A stretch of 64,000 bases of DNA from Tamarix chinensis (GCA_030549775.1 CM060173.1:29764032-29828031); one strand, 5' to 3'. Shown: positions 37,301 through 50,757, counted from the first letter of the stretch. Translations and numbers: made by a program. Notes: generated from the sequence alone by a model not told the origin.

Positions 37301-39000
37301 AATATTATATATCAAATTATATGCATGAACTTCAAGGAATATAATAAAATTTCTAGTTTCTACAAAAAAAAATATACTAATTTAACCAAAATAGCCGTAG
37401 GTCGAAAGAATCCAAAACTCACACATTTTGTCACATTTTTCAAACTTTATTAAATTCATATAAAATATTCCAAATGCAATCATAAATCCAAATACATAAT
37501 TATCTTAAATTTAAAAAATCCACAAACCCACCAAATGATCAAAGGTTGAACCATAAATAACCTAAATCACTTAAAAATCATTCTCAACTTACATATCAAC
37601 AAAAAATTTTAACCACATTTAATACACATAACAACATGCTTATTAAAATAACAAAGCATATTCATACTTGAGAATTAGTGGCAAAGCTTAGCATGGCCTA
37701 TCATGGATTTTTCCACATAAATCATAAAGCTCATAATTTCACATTTTGTATAAATATAAGATAAAAATAACTATAATCATGATTTATGTATATATATATA
37801 TACACACTAACATCATATTTTCATAAATAAAAAACACATATTATCACAAAAATCCTTAATCTAGAGTAGTGTATCCTTACCAAAGGCTGCACTGGTTTCC
37901 TGGAAAAATTACTCCTAATTATCATATTAGGAGCACAAAAATAACATGGAATTAGCTAAAAATAGCAAAAGGATTTATAATAGGTAAATAAAATAAAGGG
38001 GAAATGATAAACCATTTAGGCTCAAAAAATATGGCTAGGGAAAGCTTAAGGATGACTTCACCAATCTAAAAGTTTAAATCTCCTTTTTTTTAAAGAACTA
38101 ATCACTATATAACTAAAACTTAAGATCTTAGAATAGGAGAAAAAGAGAATATAAGAAGAAGAGAGGGGGAAATTGCTTGTCACAAGGGAAATGGTCAAGA
38201 ACAACCACAGTCAAGAACAAGAGTAAGGTAGGAGAGAGGAGGGAGCAAAGTAAAAGTGGATAAATTTAGATAAGTGTAAAATGAAAACCAAGAAATTATG
38301 TATCGCTTATGGTGGTCAAAAACAAAAGAGAGAGGGGAGGGATAACATATTTGGGGTTTCTTACAAGCCAAAGGAGAGGTGAAGTGTGAAAGAAGAGCGT
38401 ATAATGGTGTAAAAGTGTAAGAGAGTGGTCGTGATATGTAAGTTGATTGGATTATGACAAAAAATATAGTTGAATGAACAAGGAAAAGATAAGATCTAAT
38501 AATAGGGTGTAAATAAGTTAAATTTTCAAATTCAAACACCCCAATAAATTCAACACTAATAAGAAATGGTTTAGGCAAGGTAGAATATTTGATAAATGGT
38601 TAAAAATGAAAACAAATAATTTCTAAAAATTATGAAAAATAAGGAAACTATGTGGAATTAATCTACGAATCTAAATACATAAAAATAATGGGCATAGGAA
38701 TTTATTTTATGTCAAAAGAATATAAGAATGGTGATAATAGACTAATTTTAGTCGACCACTGAACTCCTTGGGTGATAGGCTTGGAATGTTGTTGGTTGAT
38801 CAACCAAAGGTAATACCCAATCTACTGAAATCAAAAATAGGGTTTTGAAGGGAAAATAGGAGTAAAAAAAGGATTTAGGGGTTAAGATAAGATATTCAAA
38901 CAATTTTTAAAGGTTAAGGAAGGACCAAGAGACTAACCCTAGAAGATTAAGGTTAGAAAATTTCAAAGTATTAAAATTTCAAGTTCAAATAGTTATTTTT
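37301..39000 (-). repeat. Possible further fragment of the long-LTR family
   Basis: CTTACCAAAGGCTGCACTGGTTTCC (about 37876-37900) followed by a purine-rich tract (38130-38480) resembles the order seen in the outer LTR at 26240-27200. The similarity is weak and no ends could be placed. Confidence 0.3.
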
Positions 39001-39869
39001 CAACTGTAATTTTTTTAAAAAAACTACTATTTTTAGTAAGTTTACTTCATATATTAAAATAGATGACAATACAACTAATATTCAGCAACTATCACTCTTG
39101 CAAACATACACTAAGTAGGTTGGCTCAAGATTGAGGTGTTTTTACTTGCATGAGACAAAAGAAGTGTTCATAATTGTCATTGATTTGTGTTAGGAAAGTT
39201 ATTGTCATTGATTTTTTTTAGCTTATCCATAAAAATTAAGATAAAAAACATGAGAGAACAATTGAACTTACATTTCTAACATTAGTTCCAAATTCTTCAG
39301 CTTCTCCCTAAGCAAATTTGATTGATTGTTGCATAAACCTTATATAAATTTACAATAAAATATGTTAAATTCCATCTCAATTCCACATTTTCTACATCTC
39401 CCAACCATTTTGCTCAAGATAGCGTCCAATAACTACCTCCATCATTGGTAAAGATCGAGATGTAATTTAATTCAAGATAAATCACTATCCTCCATAAAAA
39501 AAATTAGTTTCAATCTCGTTGGTGAAGACCTTATGTGTTGGTAATGTCGCTTGAAACGAAGTTAAAATGTTGTAATCTTACTATTTTGAATCGATTTAGC
39601 TTTTGTTCCACATCGTTGCATTAGATATGAAGCTACTTCGGTGCATCATCTTAGGTAAAGAATAGGATAGATGAGATCCACAATTATTTTTCAAGCTCGG
39701 GTAAAAAAAGTTATGGTAGATCTCTTCATAAATTATGCGCTTGTATGTAACCCTATACATCTAAATGTATGCTTACCAATGAATTAATTAATTTTTAAAA
39801 GAAAATATGTACATATGAGTTAGATTTTGTCAATGTTGTGTGAAATTAGTGAACAAAGAAATTAAGAAT
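39001..39869. other. AT-rich sequence, nothing recognised
   Basis: No coding or repeat signal that I can name. Confidence 0.35.
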
Positions 39870-40149
39870 AAGATTAGGAGGCCATATAAAGTGGAGAGAA
39901 GCTAATATGAATTGAATATTAGCTTCTATTTTTATTAGGTTTTGCCACACGAGATTATATAGAGGAAAGCTCCTTATTTATTTATGAGGAGTCAAATTAA
40001 ATCCTAATAGTAAAGAAACTATCCAACATGTTACAGAAAGATATTATAAGATACTTCCACATAATATGAGAGTATCCAATAGATTATAGAAAGCTGATAT
40101 AACTGTAAATATTTTATTTCTCTCCCTTAGTTCCAACTATTTTCTTTGT

Positions 40150-40342
40150 TGTGGCTACAGTTAATCTTATTTTCAAATTATCAAAAATATACAGAGATAG
40201 GGACTTGGTCAACACATCAATTGTTTGGTTAAAAGTTAGCACATGGTTAAACATTAGTTACTTAGCCACTAATTCCTCCCTCAAGAAGTATAAATCAATT
40301 TTAAGGCACTTAGTTCTAGCATGAAAAAAAGCCACATGATGC
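40150..40342 (-). pseudogene. copia RNase H C-terminus
   Basis: The minus strand reads FFHARTKCLKIDLYFLREE, then QTIDVLTKSL, the conserved end of copia RNase H (usually [16 protein letters not shown] and ADVLTKPL). It belongs downstream of the fragment ending at 41371. Confidence 0.85.
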
Positions 40343-41370
40343 ATATGTTAAAAAATTTCTTCAAGATTAATAAGGAAGATGGGAATAATGACAAATCGTC
40401 CCACCTAAACCGAAAATGAAGAAGAGATAATGAAGATAGAACATGCAGTATTTAATCTACAATTAACCCTTGAGATCAAACACTCACAATCACCACCCTA
40501 AGTATTAGCACTAGGGATAAAAAAATGTGAGATTTTTGAAGGATTAAGACAAAACTCTTCACTTGATCTTTGAATGAAAGACTTGAGATAGAACTCAAAG
40601 TTTTTCACACAAAGGGAAAAATTCCTCTTATTCAAGAAGGAACTAACAAACATAAGGGGATGATTTAGGTTCCTTAAGTTATAAAATTACCATTCTAACC
40701 TCCTAGGGATGACTTAGTTACATAACCAACTAACTAGTTATTTAATATAACTTAACTAGTTAGTTAAACTTTAATGAAAATCAATCAACCTCTGACATGA
40801 TTCCTATAGCCGATTGTGAAAATACATAAAGAAATAAACACCTAAGGTTTTAGATCTGACCTTGGGGAGTTTACGAGGAAGAGACCACCCATCATCTCCC
40901 CATGACTACTTATTAAATTAAGAAAAGTTTACAACCCAAATTTGGCTAATAACCTTATTAACCAAATGGTATCTTGGTGCTTGATTATTATCCAAAATAT
41001 GAGTGATCTGGCTACCCCAAAAAGGTTTTATGAAGCCTTTAAATCACTACCAACACCCAAGGACTTAAATGCTGCTTGTCTCCTTCCTTTTCATGGTGCA
41101 AGGTACTCAAAATTTGGTTGATGTTGATTGTTGTGTGGCTAACCTTGGGAGCTATGAGCTAAGACTATTAGGAACTAAATAATCCATGAAAAGAGTGGTG
41201 GATATATTGGCTCAATGCATGGTTGCCCATGGCATTCTACTCGGCTCTTGCATGGCTTCAATTATCAAGTAATTAATTTGGTCCAAGTTAGAGGTATCTT
41301 GTAGCTTATTAAATTAGAGAAAAGAATTAGTAGATCATTCATAAAGGATACCAATACATCACCAATGTGT
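40343..41370. mobile_element. About 1-kb insertion in copia RNase H, probable solo LTR
   Basis: It separates two parts of one RNase H domain. The plus strand starts near TGTTAAAAAATTTC and contains CTCAAAGTTTTTCACACAAAG followed by CCTCTTATTCAAGAAGG, a leader like that of the solo LTR at 21455. The exact ends and target duplication could not be fixed, and some sequence near 40850-41350 is unassigned. Confidence 0.5.
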
Positions 41371-41732
41371 TGAGATTATCACACCAAATGATAATAAGAG
41401 TTATGTTGGGCACCCTGAGATATTGAAAAAGAGATCGAACCCAAAGTACCTCTAGTGTTATCATCTAAAATTAGCTTCAATACCCTACCAAGAGATATAA
41501 AAAAAATTCTTCTTAGAGCACAAAACAATCATATTCCTTCCCAAATATATACAAGACCCACTAGTTGAATGTTTATCATTTGGATCATTTGCCCAATCCA
41601 TGTCATTAAAGTTTATCAAACGTAAATTAGGTGAGTCTTGAAGCATCAATCCTTCATCAAATATTCCTCTTAGATATCTAAGAATCCTCTTAACAAACTT
41701 TTAGTGTGTTAGGAGGCTTTTGCATAAATGGC
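41371..41732 (-). pseudogene. copia RNase H segment, continuation of the RT frame
   Basis: The minus strand reads MQKPPNTH*KFVKRILRYLRG, then DEGLMLQDSPNLRLINFNDMDWANDPND and STSGSCIYLG, the copia RT/RNase H junction and RNase H core. It directly continues the frame that stops at 44530, proving the 2.8 kb between is an insertion. A CDNLNTL segment at about 41385-41365 is the last recognisable part. Confidence 0.85.
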
Positions 41733-44529
41733 TATAAATACCCCATAATTTCAAATATTTTAATTTACTATTTTGGTAATCGTTGTTTTAATTTTTTTTA
41801 TGAAGATGCACTAACTTATATTTGGAATTTAAATTGTATTATATTTAAATTATTTTATTCATTTTAATGTTAAGGAAAAACTATCTTTTCATTTTTAGAA
41901 GTTTTAAGAAAAAATATTATTTTTAGAATACTTTTGGTAACCCAAAAGTTACTATTTTTAGAAATAGTTATTTTTATGTGACAATGTACTCAACAGATTT
42001 TAAAGATTATTATTTTAGTTTTTTTTGCTTTTTCTATAATATAAAAGGTCATTTTAAACCTTTATTTTGCATAGAATAGTAAAATGTCATAATGAAAATT
42101 TCATAAACAAATATATTTTTTTTTGGAAAAAAACAAGTAAGTTATGCCTACCTTATAAGTGATGTGGTATGTTCTATATTATTTATATTTACAATAAATT
42201 TTGTTAATTGGTTAGTTAGTAAGATTAATTATTGATTTGGAAGTTTATTTGCTTATTCATATGATCTGATCTTATGTTATTTTTATAGTTAGTTAAAATA
42301 TTTTGAAGAGAGGGACAATTTTCTTGCTATATATGAGAAAACTTTGTTCTTTTATATATTACTTAATGTATATAATTAGTATCTTCAAATCATCTTAAAT
42401 GATATTATATGATAAATATTTTTTTATCTCATTTCTTCAAATTAAGATAAATAAGCTAACATTCATTAATCGAGCCATAACATTTTCCTCTGATAACAAA
42501 ATTAGATGATTATGTTATAATTGGAAAGATAACTTCAATATTAAAAAATTTTATCTTTTGAGTATTTCTAATATCTGAACTATTTTTTTTTTGAAAAATA
42601 TCAATCAATGTTGGTGATATCTTACTTTTTTGATTTTATTATATATTTTGCTACTAAAAAATCATACAATCATATACTAAACGCTATGAGATAAACAATT
42701 TTTTGTTATTTCTACTGTTATGTCAAGGCTTATGTTATATATCTTCCACTAATGTTCTTCACATCTTCAAATAATTCATTAAGACCTTTAATTGATTTAT
42801 CAAGATCTTCAACCAACTTTCAAATTATACATTCAAGATCCATTCTTTTTTCTTCTTCTCCTTCTTCATTTGAGTACAAGAAACAATTCTTCTCTTAAAA
42901 TCATCAACTATTGATGTTATTTTCATGCCATAGGATCATTCTTAATGCTTGAAGACCTTATATTCTATATATAAGGATTTTATATATGGTAACCTTATTT
43001 CTAATATATATGTTATGTATCAAGATATTTAATATGATTAAATGTTTAAATTCATGATAGTTTTCATTTGGTTAAAACTTTGTACTATTTTACAAAAATC
43101 ATATTGAATTCAATTATGTGAGTTTAATCATCTATAATATATCAAATCTAAGCATGAAAAGTCTAATTTTTATTAAAAAAATTATATATTTTTCATTTTG
43201 AGTTATGTATTGAAACATATGGGGTTATAGTAAGGATTAGTTAAATTCAAAGATTTGGTATAACATAATAAAGTGATTTTTTGGTGTGTTATATTTGTTT
43301 TGACCAATGCTTGAGTTTTTGTAGTTATTTTGACACTAAATATCAATGTTTAACTAAGGCTGACCAAGCTTGATACTTTAATTACGCATGGTTTTGAAAT
43401 TTTGGTTAAATATTTGAGTTGGATTTAAAAAGTTTGTTATTTTAGTTAGACCTTTCTATTTTTGGAAAGTTAACTTTTTTGGATGGTTTCCTCTTTTTGA
43501 AACTTTTATGTTTAGGAATTGGATACTAAAAGATAGAGAGTTAATAAACAATAGTTGCTTATGTGCATTATGTGATCACCTCAATAAGACATTAATACTT
43601 TAAGTAAAACAAGTAGGTTTTGGATCCTTTAGGTTTGTCCTGTTAAAGTTGGTGATGGGTAATAAATTTTTATTTTCTATTATGGATATTTATTTTTTAA
43701 TTTCTTAATTATGTTTGGTCAAGGCTCATTATATACTCTTTAGGCTTATCCATACCATATTAGAGAGTGTGTACACTTAAAGATAGGATGACCGAGGTGA
43801 TATGTATTTGGAGTTTTGTTATCTCCTTTAGGTTATGTCCTTTGGGATAACCAAAGTATCATTTCTAATCCTCCTATGATTGGTGGTAGGTATTTGAACT
43901 TTGATTTGCCAAGTGAACTCTTGATTTTTTTTTATCAACTTAAATAATTAGAGGTTTTGATCGCCTAAAGTAAACATTGATAATCAGATGTTTCATTTAT
44001 TTATGTTTGGTTTCCTTAATATGATTCGTTGTGTGGGTGTGTGTACTTCTGTATTATATTCTATTGTACTTACGTGTTAATTAGTTGTTTTCCTAACTAA
44101 CTTGTTACATATTTTGAATGGGGGTGTGATGATCCATGATATACATGATCAATAGATAACTTAGTGCATATTGAGTATGAGTATGTTTAAGGTGTGAATG
44201 GAATGCATGGTGGGGAGGAATGAGAGTGGTGGTGCATTTTTAGAGTCCTATTTATCGCTAATTACTACTTCTATATATTCTAATTGTATTAACCATTTCA
44301 TTTTTATTTTGCATTCAATTGGTTTTGTTGAGTTTATTATATTTTTATTTCCTTTTGTTTGAGTTAATAGCAAAGTTTGATATATTTCCTTATGTTAAAT
44401 AGCCTTAGTAGCTAGTGTAAGTAGAATAATAGTGTATGTTTATACTAATTGTGGCGGTAATACTCTCTTTATGTTTAGCTTTCATGATGTTTTCTATATA
44501 TTTTGTAATTTAAAAATGAGAGTGTTACA
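41733..44529 (+). mobile_element. 2.8-kb solo LTR of the long-LTR family inserted in copia RT
   Basis: The plus strand starts TATAAATACCCCATAATTTC, similar to TGAAATACCCCAGAATTAAT of the inner LTR. It ends with TGTGGCGGTAATAC (about 44449) and GAGAGTGTTACA (44529), as that family does. The flanks TAGAC (44530-44534) and TGGC (41729-41732) look like a decayed 5-bp duplication. The copia reading frame resumes on both sides. It is shorter than the 4.4-kb family members, so it has internal deletion or is a subfamily. Confidence 0.7.
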
Positions 44530-47500
44530 TAGACACTCCTTATTGACATTGAATGTTATCTCTGAACAAGTAATGGAGAAATATCGAAGAGCACCAACCA
44601 CTGACTTGTACTTAGAAGGATTATATATAGGATCATTGTAGTGATACAAAAACATAATACTACTTATCTTAGGATTAGGTAGTGCATTATCATTATCCAT
44701 CAGTAGCTTCTTCAACAATTCTAGTTTATACTTTCTTTGAGAGAGGTGAAGCCCATAAAAGACTTCCTTAACTTCTATCCCAAGGAAGTAATGCAATTTT
44801 CCCAAATCTTTCAATGTAACAAATTGATTGATAATAGAGACTAATAGCTTCATATCATCACTTCTCCTACTAGTGATGATAATTTCATCAACATATACCA
44901 TGATGAAGATAGTGAATCCCTTGTTGTGTTTAACAAACAATGAATAATTTTCCTAATAAATTTGAAAGCCTAGTTGTTGTAAACAAGCTCTTTGCTTATC
45001 AAACCATGCCATTAATTCTTGTTTCATAGCATAAAGAGAATTTTGTAACTTAAATATTGGAGGTTGCCCATTACTATCCTGTATAAAACCATAAGGCTTC
45101 TCCATATAAATCTCCATTGAGGAAAACATTATTCACATCCAATTGATGAATGCACCAATTATTAGCCAAAGTGATTGTTAGGTTAATTCTTACGGAGAGT
45201 GGTTTTACCACTAAATTAAAAGTATATATGAAACCAAAAATGTAGGCTTGAGTATAAAATTTTGTCACCATTCTAGATTTATATCTATAAATAGAACCAT
45301 TTGAAATTTTATTTAGCTTAAACACCCACTTGCATCCTAATGTTCTCCTATTTGTAAGCAACTGTACCAACAATTATGTCTTATTATTCATCAGGGTCTC
45401 ATACTTTGCCTTCATAGCACTATGCCGTTGAGTATGAGTCCAAGCCTGTGAAAGAGAATTAGGATCTTGCACATCAATACTAACACTATAAACCTTTGGT
45501 TTAAAGATTCCATGCTTTCCTTTTGTGATCATAGGGTGCTAGTTAACAACTTAAGAAGATGGTGTTGTGGTTGGACTTTGGTCATACATATAATATTAAA
45601 TAAGACTAAGGGACTCATGTGATGAAGAAGAATACTCGACTGTAGAGAGCTAAGAGTTAGTACTAGGATAAAACTAATAAAAGTAATAAGATTATGAGAT
45701 GATTTACTACTATCAAAACCTCCCACATGCTATTACTACACTCAAGCAACAATGGTGGTGGAGGAGGGTTGACTACCTTCTAGAATAGGTAAATTTGACA
45801 CAATAGTGGATGAGTTAGAGGCACAAACCTTATCACCACCATTTTGAGTGAGAAAAAGGAAATACCATTTTCATCAAAAAACACATGTATAGAAACAAAG
45901 ATCCTACTAGATGTGTTATGGCACAAACCTAAGAAGGTACATGGGTTGATTGGAAGCCCATTTTATTTAAGTTATAAGGTTTCAAATATGGAAAGCATAA
46001 ACATCTAAATACTTTCAAGAAGGAATAATTAGGTTTACAGTTTAAGAGTACCTTATAAGGAGATTTTTGGCGCAAAACCTTAGTAAGCAACTTGCTTATG
46101 AGATAAACAACACTAGAGAATGCATCCGATTGCAACTTTTGAGGTAAACTAGCTTGTGACAACAAAGTTAACCCAGCTTCCACTATGTATCTATGCTTCC
46201 TCTCCAAAATACCATTATGTTCTAAAGTGTGTGGATAGAAAACTCTATGGATGGTTCCAACACTTCTTAGTAATGTAGATAGAATTCTAAACTTTCCTCC
46301 CTAGTAAATTTGGAACATATTTATCTTCTTATCACATTTAATCTCTACTTGGGACTTTAAATGCACAAAACATTCATGGGATTCTGATTTTTCCTTTAAA
46401 AGAGAAAGCCAAGTGTATCTAGAAAACACATTAACAAAACTCAAATAATATATAAACATATAGATGGAAGGAGAAGGCTACAGCCCCCATAAGTCTAATA
46501 CAATAAACTGCTAAGGTTTATTGTACACAATTTGTGACATAAGGAAGGTTAATTTATGCCTTTTTTCTAATTGAATTGCCTCATACAGATGACTCTTGCT
46601 AAAATTACAAGAGATACCATAGTCACTAAGGACCCTTTTGATATAATTTAAGGATATATGTCTTAAATTCCTTTGCCAAAGCTTATAAACTAGATCTATT
46701 TCTTCTCTTGAGGTTAACTGGTTACAATAACTCTTATTGTTAGGTAACTGGACTTCTTTTTCTTGCTGACTCTAATCTTCACATCCCTTGAAAGCGTGTT
46801 GTCTATCTCTCAATAGGTTAAACCTATAGGGTTCATCATTTAATCTTTGTTCAAGAAGTATTTCATGAGTTGCCATGTTCTTAACAAAGTAAGTATAAAG
46901 GGTGAAATTCAAATAAAAAAGGTTATGTTGAGTAAACTAAGAGACACTCATCATATTCGTAGTAATAAATGGAACAAGGATAACATTATTTAAATAAAGG
47001 GATCTAGACCTGTTAGATGGAAATTGAAATTTACCAACATGAACTATGTCCAACGCTACACTATTCCCTATAAATTTTTTATGTTTACCATTGAACTCAG
47101 TTCCAAAATTGAGGTTTTTGAGGTCATTGGTGAGATGGTTATTTGCTTTAGAATCTAGGTACCAACTAGAGATATGTGGATTGGAATTTGTAGAGACCGC
47201 TTATAAGGTTAAATCTTGAGTTGTATTGGATTGATTTTGGGTTAGATTAGTTGTGGCTTGAGAATTGGATTGTAATGTTCAACTAATGTTGGTGCTAAAA
47301 TATCCATAATCAAACCTTGTAAAGTTAAAATCAAATCTATAATAACACTTATGAACAGTGTGTCCAAGTTTACCACAAAGCTAGCATTGTGGTATATTAT
47401 TGTTGTTCTTTCTTCCATGGCCTCTATTTTCCTAAAACCTCCTCTTAAACCTTCCTCTTGTTGTTATCCTTGAGGAAAATTATTTCAAACACTAGAACTC

Positions 47501-48260
47501 TAGTTAGATTGACCACTAAAACTTAGCGTGTTACCTCTTTGTGTGGCTACATTCATTATCATATGACTTGATATCTTTTGATATTTTCTTCCCTCATGTT
47601 CTAAGAGATGGTTTCCTTCAAGGAAATAACAACAACAATAACCTTTAATCTTATCCTAACCTATTGAGAATAGCAAGGATATGGTCTGTTTTATAGAGTT
47701 TTTGTCTAGCTTCCTCTAAGAGGTCCACTAAGGACTTGATCTTGCTAAGATAATATTTCATAGTCATACATTCCTTCTTGATAACCTTCCAATTGTTTCT
47801 TGTAAAACAATTGATTATGTCCATCTTGATATATTTTGATTTATTTTGCCCTCATATGCTAAGAGATTGATTCCTTCGAGGAAATAACAAGAACAATAAC
47901 CTTTTACTCTTCTCCCAACACATTGAGAATAGCAAGGATATGGTTTGTTTCATAGAGTTTATATCCAGCATCCTCTAAGAGGTCCACTAAGGACTTGATC
48001 TTGCTAAGATAATATTTTATAGTCATACATTCCTTCTTGATAGCTTTCCAATTGTTTCATGTAAAATATAAATTTAGCAATTGATTGTGAGGCAAATTGT
48101 TGGGCAATAGCAGTCTAGATTTCACAGGGGGACTTACACCCGATGTGTTGTGGTATATATGAAGGGGTTATAGATGAAAGTAGCCAAAAAAACAAGTAAT
48201 GTATCCCATTATTGATAAGTTATGACTATAGGATTAATCCTTGTCCATAGAGAGCAATAA
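44530..48260 (-). pseudogene. copia gag-protease-integrase-RT remnant
   Basis: The gag contains ASQSIAKFIFYMKQLES (about 48100-48050). A CCHC knuckle (LCGKLGHTVHKCYY, about 47391-47345) has its first Cys followed by a stop. The protease reads WYLDSKANNHLT (about 47165-47130), with Lys in place of the Gly of the D-S/T-G triad. The integrase is recognised by MERKHRYIVEAGLTLLSQAS (46207-46148). The RT has RTLGCKWVFKLN (about 45345-45310), HQLDVNNVFLNGDL, IMVYVDEIIITS (YVDE instead of YVDD, about 44905) and LKDLGKLHYFLGIEV. The mutated protease and RT triads show inactivity apart from the many stops. The frame breaks at 44530 and resumes at 41732. Confidence 0.85.
47568..48085. repeat. 258-bp tandem duplication inside copia gag
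   Basis: CCTCTAAGAGGTCCACTAAG, CTTGATCTTGCTAAGATAAT and the following ATTCCTTCTTGATAxCTTTCC occur in both copies, about 258 bp apart (CCCTC anchor at 47591 and 47849). Several substitutions separate the copies. Confidence 0.9.
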
Positions 48261-48640
48261 AAGTACTTTAGGCGGGATCCATTCTTATATTTTAGAGATA
48301 GGTTGGAAAATGAGGTAATTAGGTTTAGGAAGAAAAAGTAAGATAATTGATATGGTCGTGAAAATGTGGGAACTATAGGGTTTTGATTTATATAGAGAAA
48401 TTAGAAAATGATAAATTCCCTCCCAAACCAATGCAATAATCCTCTATGATTATTTTCTGCCCTTTTGAATTAAAATTAAAAATTAAAAAAATATTTAATT
48501 ATATACAACCACAACTTCTCATATACCATTGTTTGTCTTGAGCCTTATTGCATCTCAATGAAAGCCATTGGAATTCTAACTATTTCCTAAACAACACTTA
48601 TATTATTTTTCCTTAGTTTAAGTTAAAAATATCAATACAA

Positions 48641-48672
<32 letters not shown>

Positions 48673-50430
48673 CTTCATAAAATACACTTAAGAGAAAACT
48701 TTATATTTGCAACCTTTAGAACATTTATGTTTATCATTATACATCTCTCTTTATATATAAGTATGAATATATTTATATAATGGTGGCCATTATCATAATA
48801 TGTCATTTAACCTTTATAACATATGACTTTACACACATATAAATTTATTTATCTTTATAACATAAGAACATTTGAACATGTAGTAATCTATAATGTAAAA
48901 CCACCTTCTTCTTCTTCTTCTTGCTTTTCAAACATTGTGAACGCCATCTCCATGATTATTAAGTATTAACGACCAATAATGCCTTGGAATTGCAAATATA
49001 ACATATGATTGGAGCTTTTAAATTCCAATAGTTCAGTTTACTCTATTACTTTCTCTACATCAAAAATAAGTAATTCTAGCACTAAATTTTTGTATTAAAA
49101 ACCATTTAAAAAAAATTTTAAACCTAATTTCTACTTTTACCCTTACATTTTTCTATTCACTACCTATGAATTAAATGAATTGATGTTTTCCAATTAAGAG
49201 TGTAAGTAAAATTATAAGGCTACTTTTATTATTTCATAAAAAAGTTTGTGAACTCTTAAAATAATATTCTTTTTCAATTTCAATGACAAGGAAATGAAAA
49301 ATAGTCAGAGATGTATACCCTATACTACTCCCTTACTTTCTAAAAGAATGTTTTTTTTAGCAATTTACATAACATTTTATGAGGTAATAAATACACCCCT
49401 AATATGTCAATTATACCTTTCTAATATGATGTAATAATATGACAATTAATGAATAGAAGGAGAAAGGGAAAATGTAGGGATAAAATTGAAAATTATGCAT
49501 TAAATTTTCTATAATAATTTAATTTAAAATAACTGAACTTGAAGAAATTTATTTTAGAAATGGAGTAAGTTTTAAATTGGGTTTTCCTTTTCCTTAAGGA
49601 TCTTATTGTCCCTATGTATTCTAATAATGCAATCACGTACACTTGGTCAGGGAATATATGTAGGTGATCTTCCACGATAACCTAACCCAAAATCCTGTCC
49701 AAATACATGTAACTTACACACCTTATTCTACCGCGTGGATTAAATCCAATGATTAGCATTAGTTGCACACTTCCAAATATTTCCATAGATAACAAGGGTA
49801 TCTGAGCAAGAAAATGGGACTTAATATTTTTGTCACACTATTCCACTATTATAGATTGTAAACCATTATAAACTATTATAGATTCCAGACATTACTAATT
49901 AATTATAATAGTGCAATACTGTGATAAAAGTAGGGATTTTGCATAGGATTGATGGAAGTTCTTATAATTGAATCATAAAATAGTAATATTTTACAAAAAC
50001 TACAAAAATATGACATAAGTAGACTTGTATGGTATAAAATACAATACTTAAATTTAGATAACACTAAAGATACATTCATAATCTTTCACATAGTCAATAG
50101 TTATGTTGTACCAACTTATAAGCAATGTATATTATATAATTAGTTTTAGAAATTAAGAACTATGTTAAGCCACCAATGTCAAAAATAAAATAACAAGTCA
50201 AAAGTACTAGTAAAAAAATTAGAAATAACAAAGAAGATGAATATTTATGAAGGTAACATTGAAATAAATTATATTTCACCATTTAAGAGAATCAAGGCAA
50301 AAGGTATAAAGTTAGCTTTTAACATTCAAGTGAATCAACATAAACAAAGAGTTTGGTTTACATGCATTAATAATATGTTAATATAATAACCATGTAAACA
50401 ATACAAACTTGAAGTTCATTTATACAAGAA
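48261..50430. other. AT-rich intergenic sequence
   Basis: No gene recognised. A (TA)n microsatellite lies at about 48640-48672 and a TTC run at about 48907-48921. This is the target region of the gypsy element. Confidence 0.45.
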
Positions 50431-50435
50431 GGCAC

Positions 50436-50757
50436 TGATAGAGCTCACTTCGAGTGTGAGCAAACTCCAAGGGAAAAGGGTCGAGAAGGAGGCAAATAGT
50501 TCTCTGCCGTTCTTCCTATTCATTCAGGTATAAATAGGGATAGTTAGTTACAATACTTGCGAGCAGATGCGGCCACGTATTACCAGCCCTAACAGACAGC
50601 CTAATGGCGATACACGTCAATAACGAAATAACAGAAAGGAAAGTGAAAGCTACGCAGAGGTCAAGTGCTCGATCAGTCGAGTAGCCTAGCTGGTGTTTTG
50701 ATTATCCTCTTGGGCCTTATCCTGGTGGTACCATCATCGGTGGTTTGGGCCGTATCA
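50436..50757 (-). repeat. 3' LTR of gypsy element
   Basis: TGATAGAGCTCACTTCG to GGGCCGTATCA. On the minus strand it contains TATTTATACC (about 50538-50529), a TATA candidate. The last 28 codons of the polyprotein frame lie within it. Confidence 0.97.

Larger units (their letters stand above)
39870..48260 (-). mobile_element. Second minus-strand Ty1/copia element, broken by two insertions
   Basis: Coding fragments on the minus strand run gag (48260-47330), protease (about 47180-47140), integrase (46700-45930), reverse transcriptase (45400-44530), RNase H (41730-41371) and RNase H C-terminus (40340-40150). The gaps are filled by later LTR insertions. A purine tract (AAGGGAGAGA on the minus strand, about 40128-40119) and an LTR-like segment with a TATA box (TCTATATAATCT, about 39964-39953) follow. 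No matching 5' LTR was found and the gag N-terminus is missing, so the 5' end is truncated near 48260. Confidence 0.8.

Noticed and set aside
38195..38578. 127-residue minus-strand frame as a small gene
   Set aside because: It lies in a purine-rich tract of a decayed LTR-like region, with no start context and no similarity I recognise.
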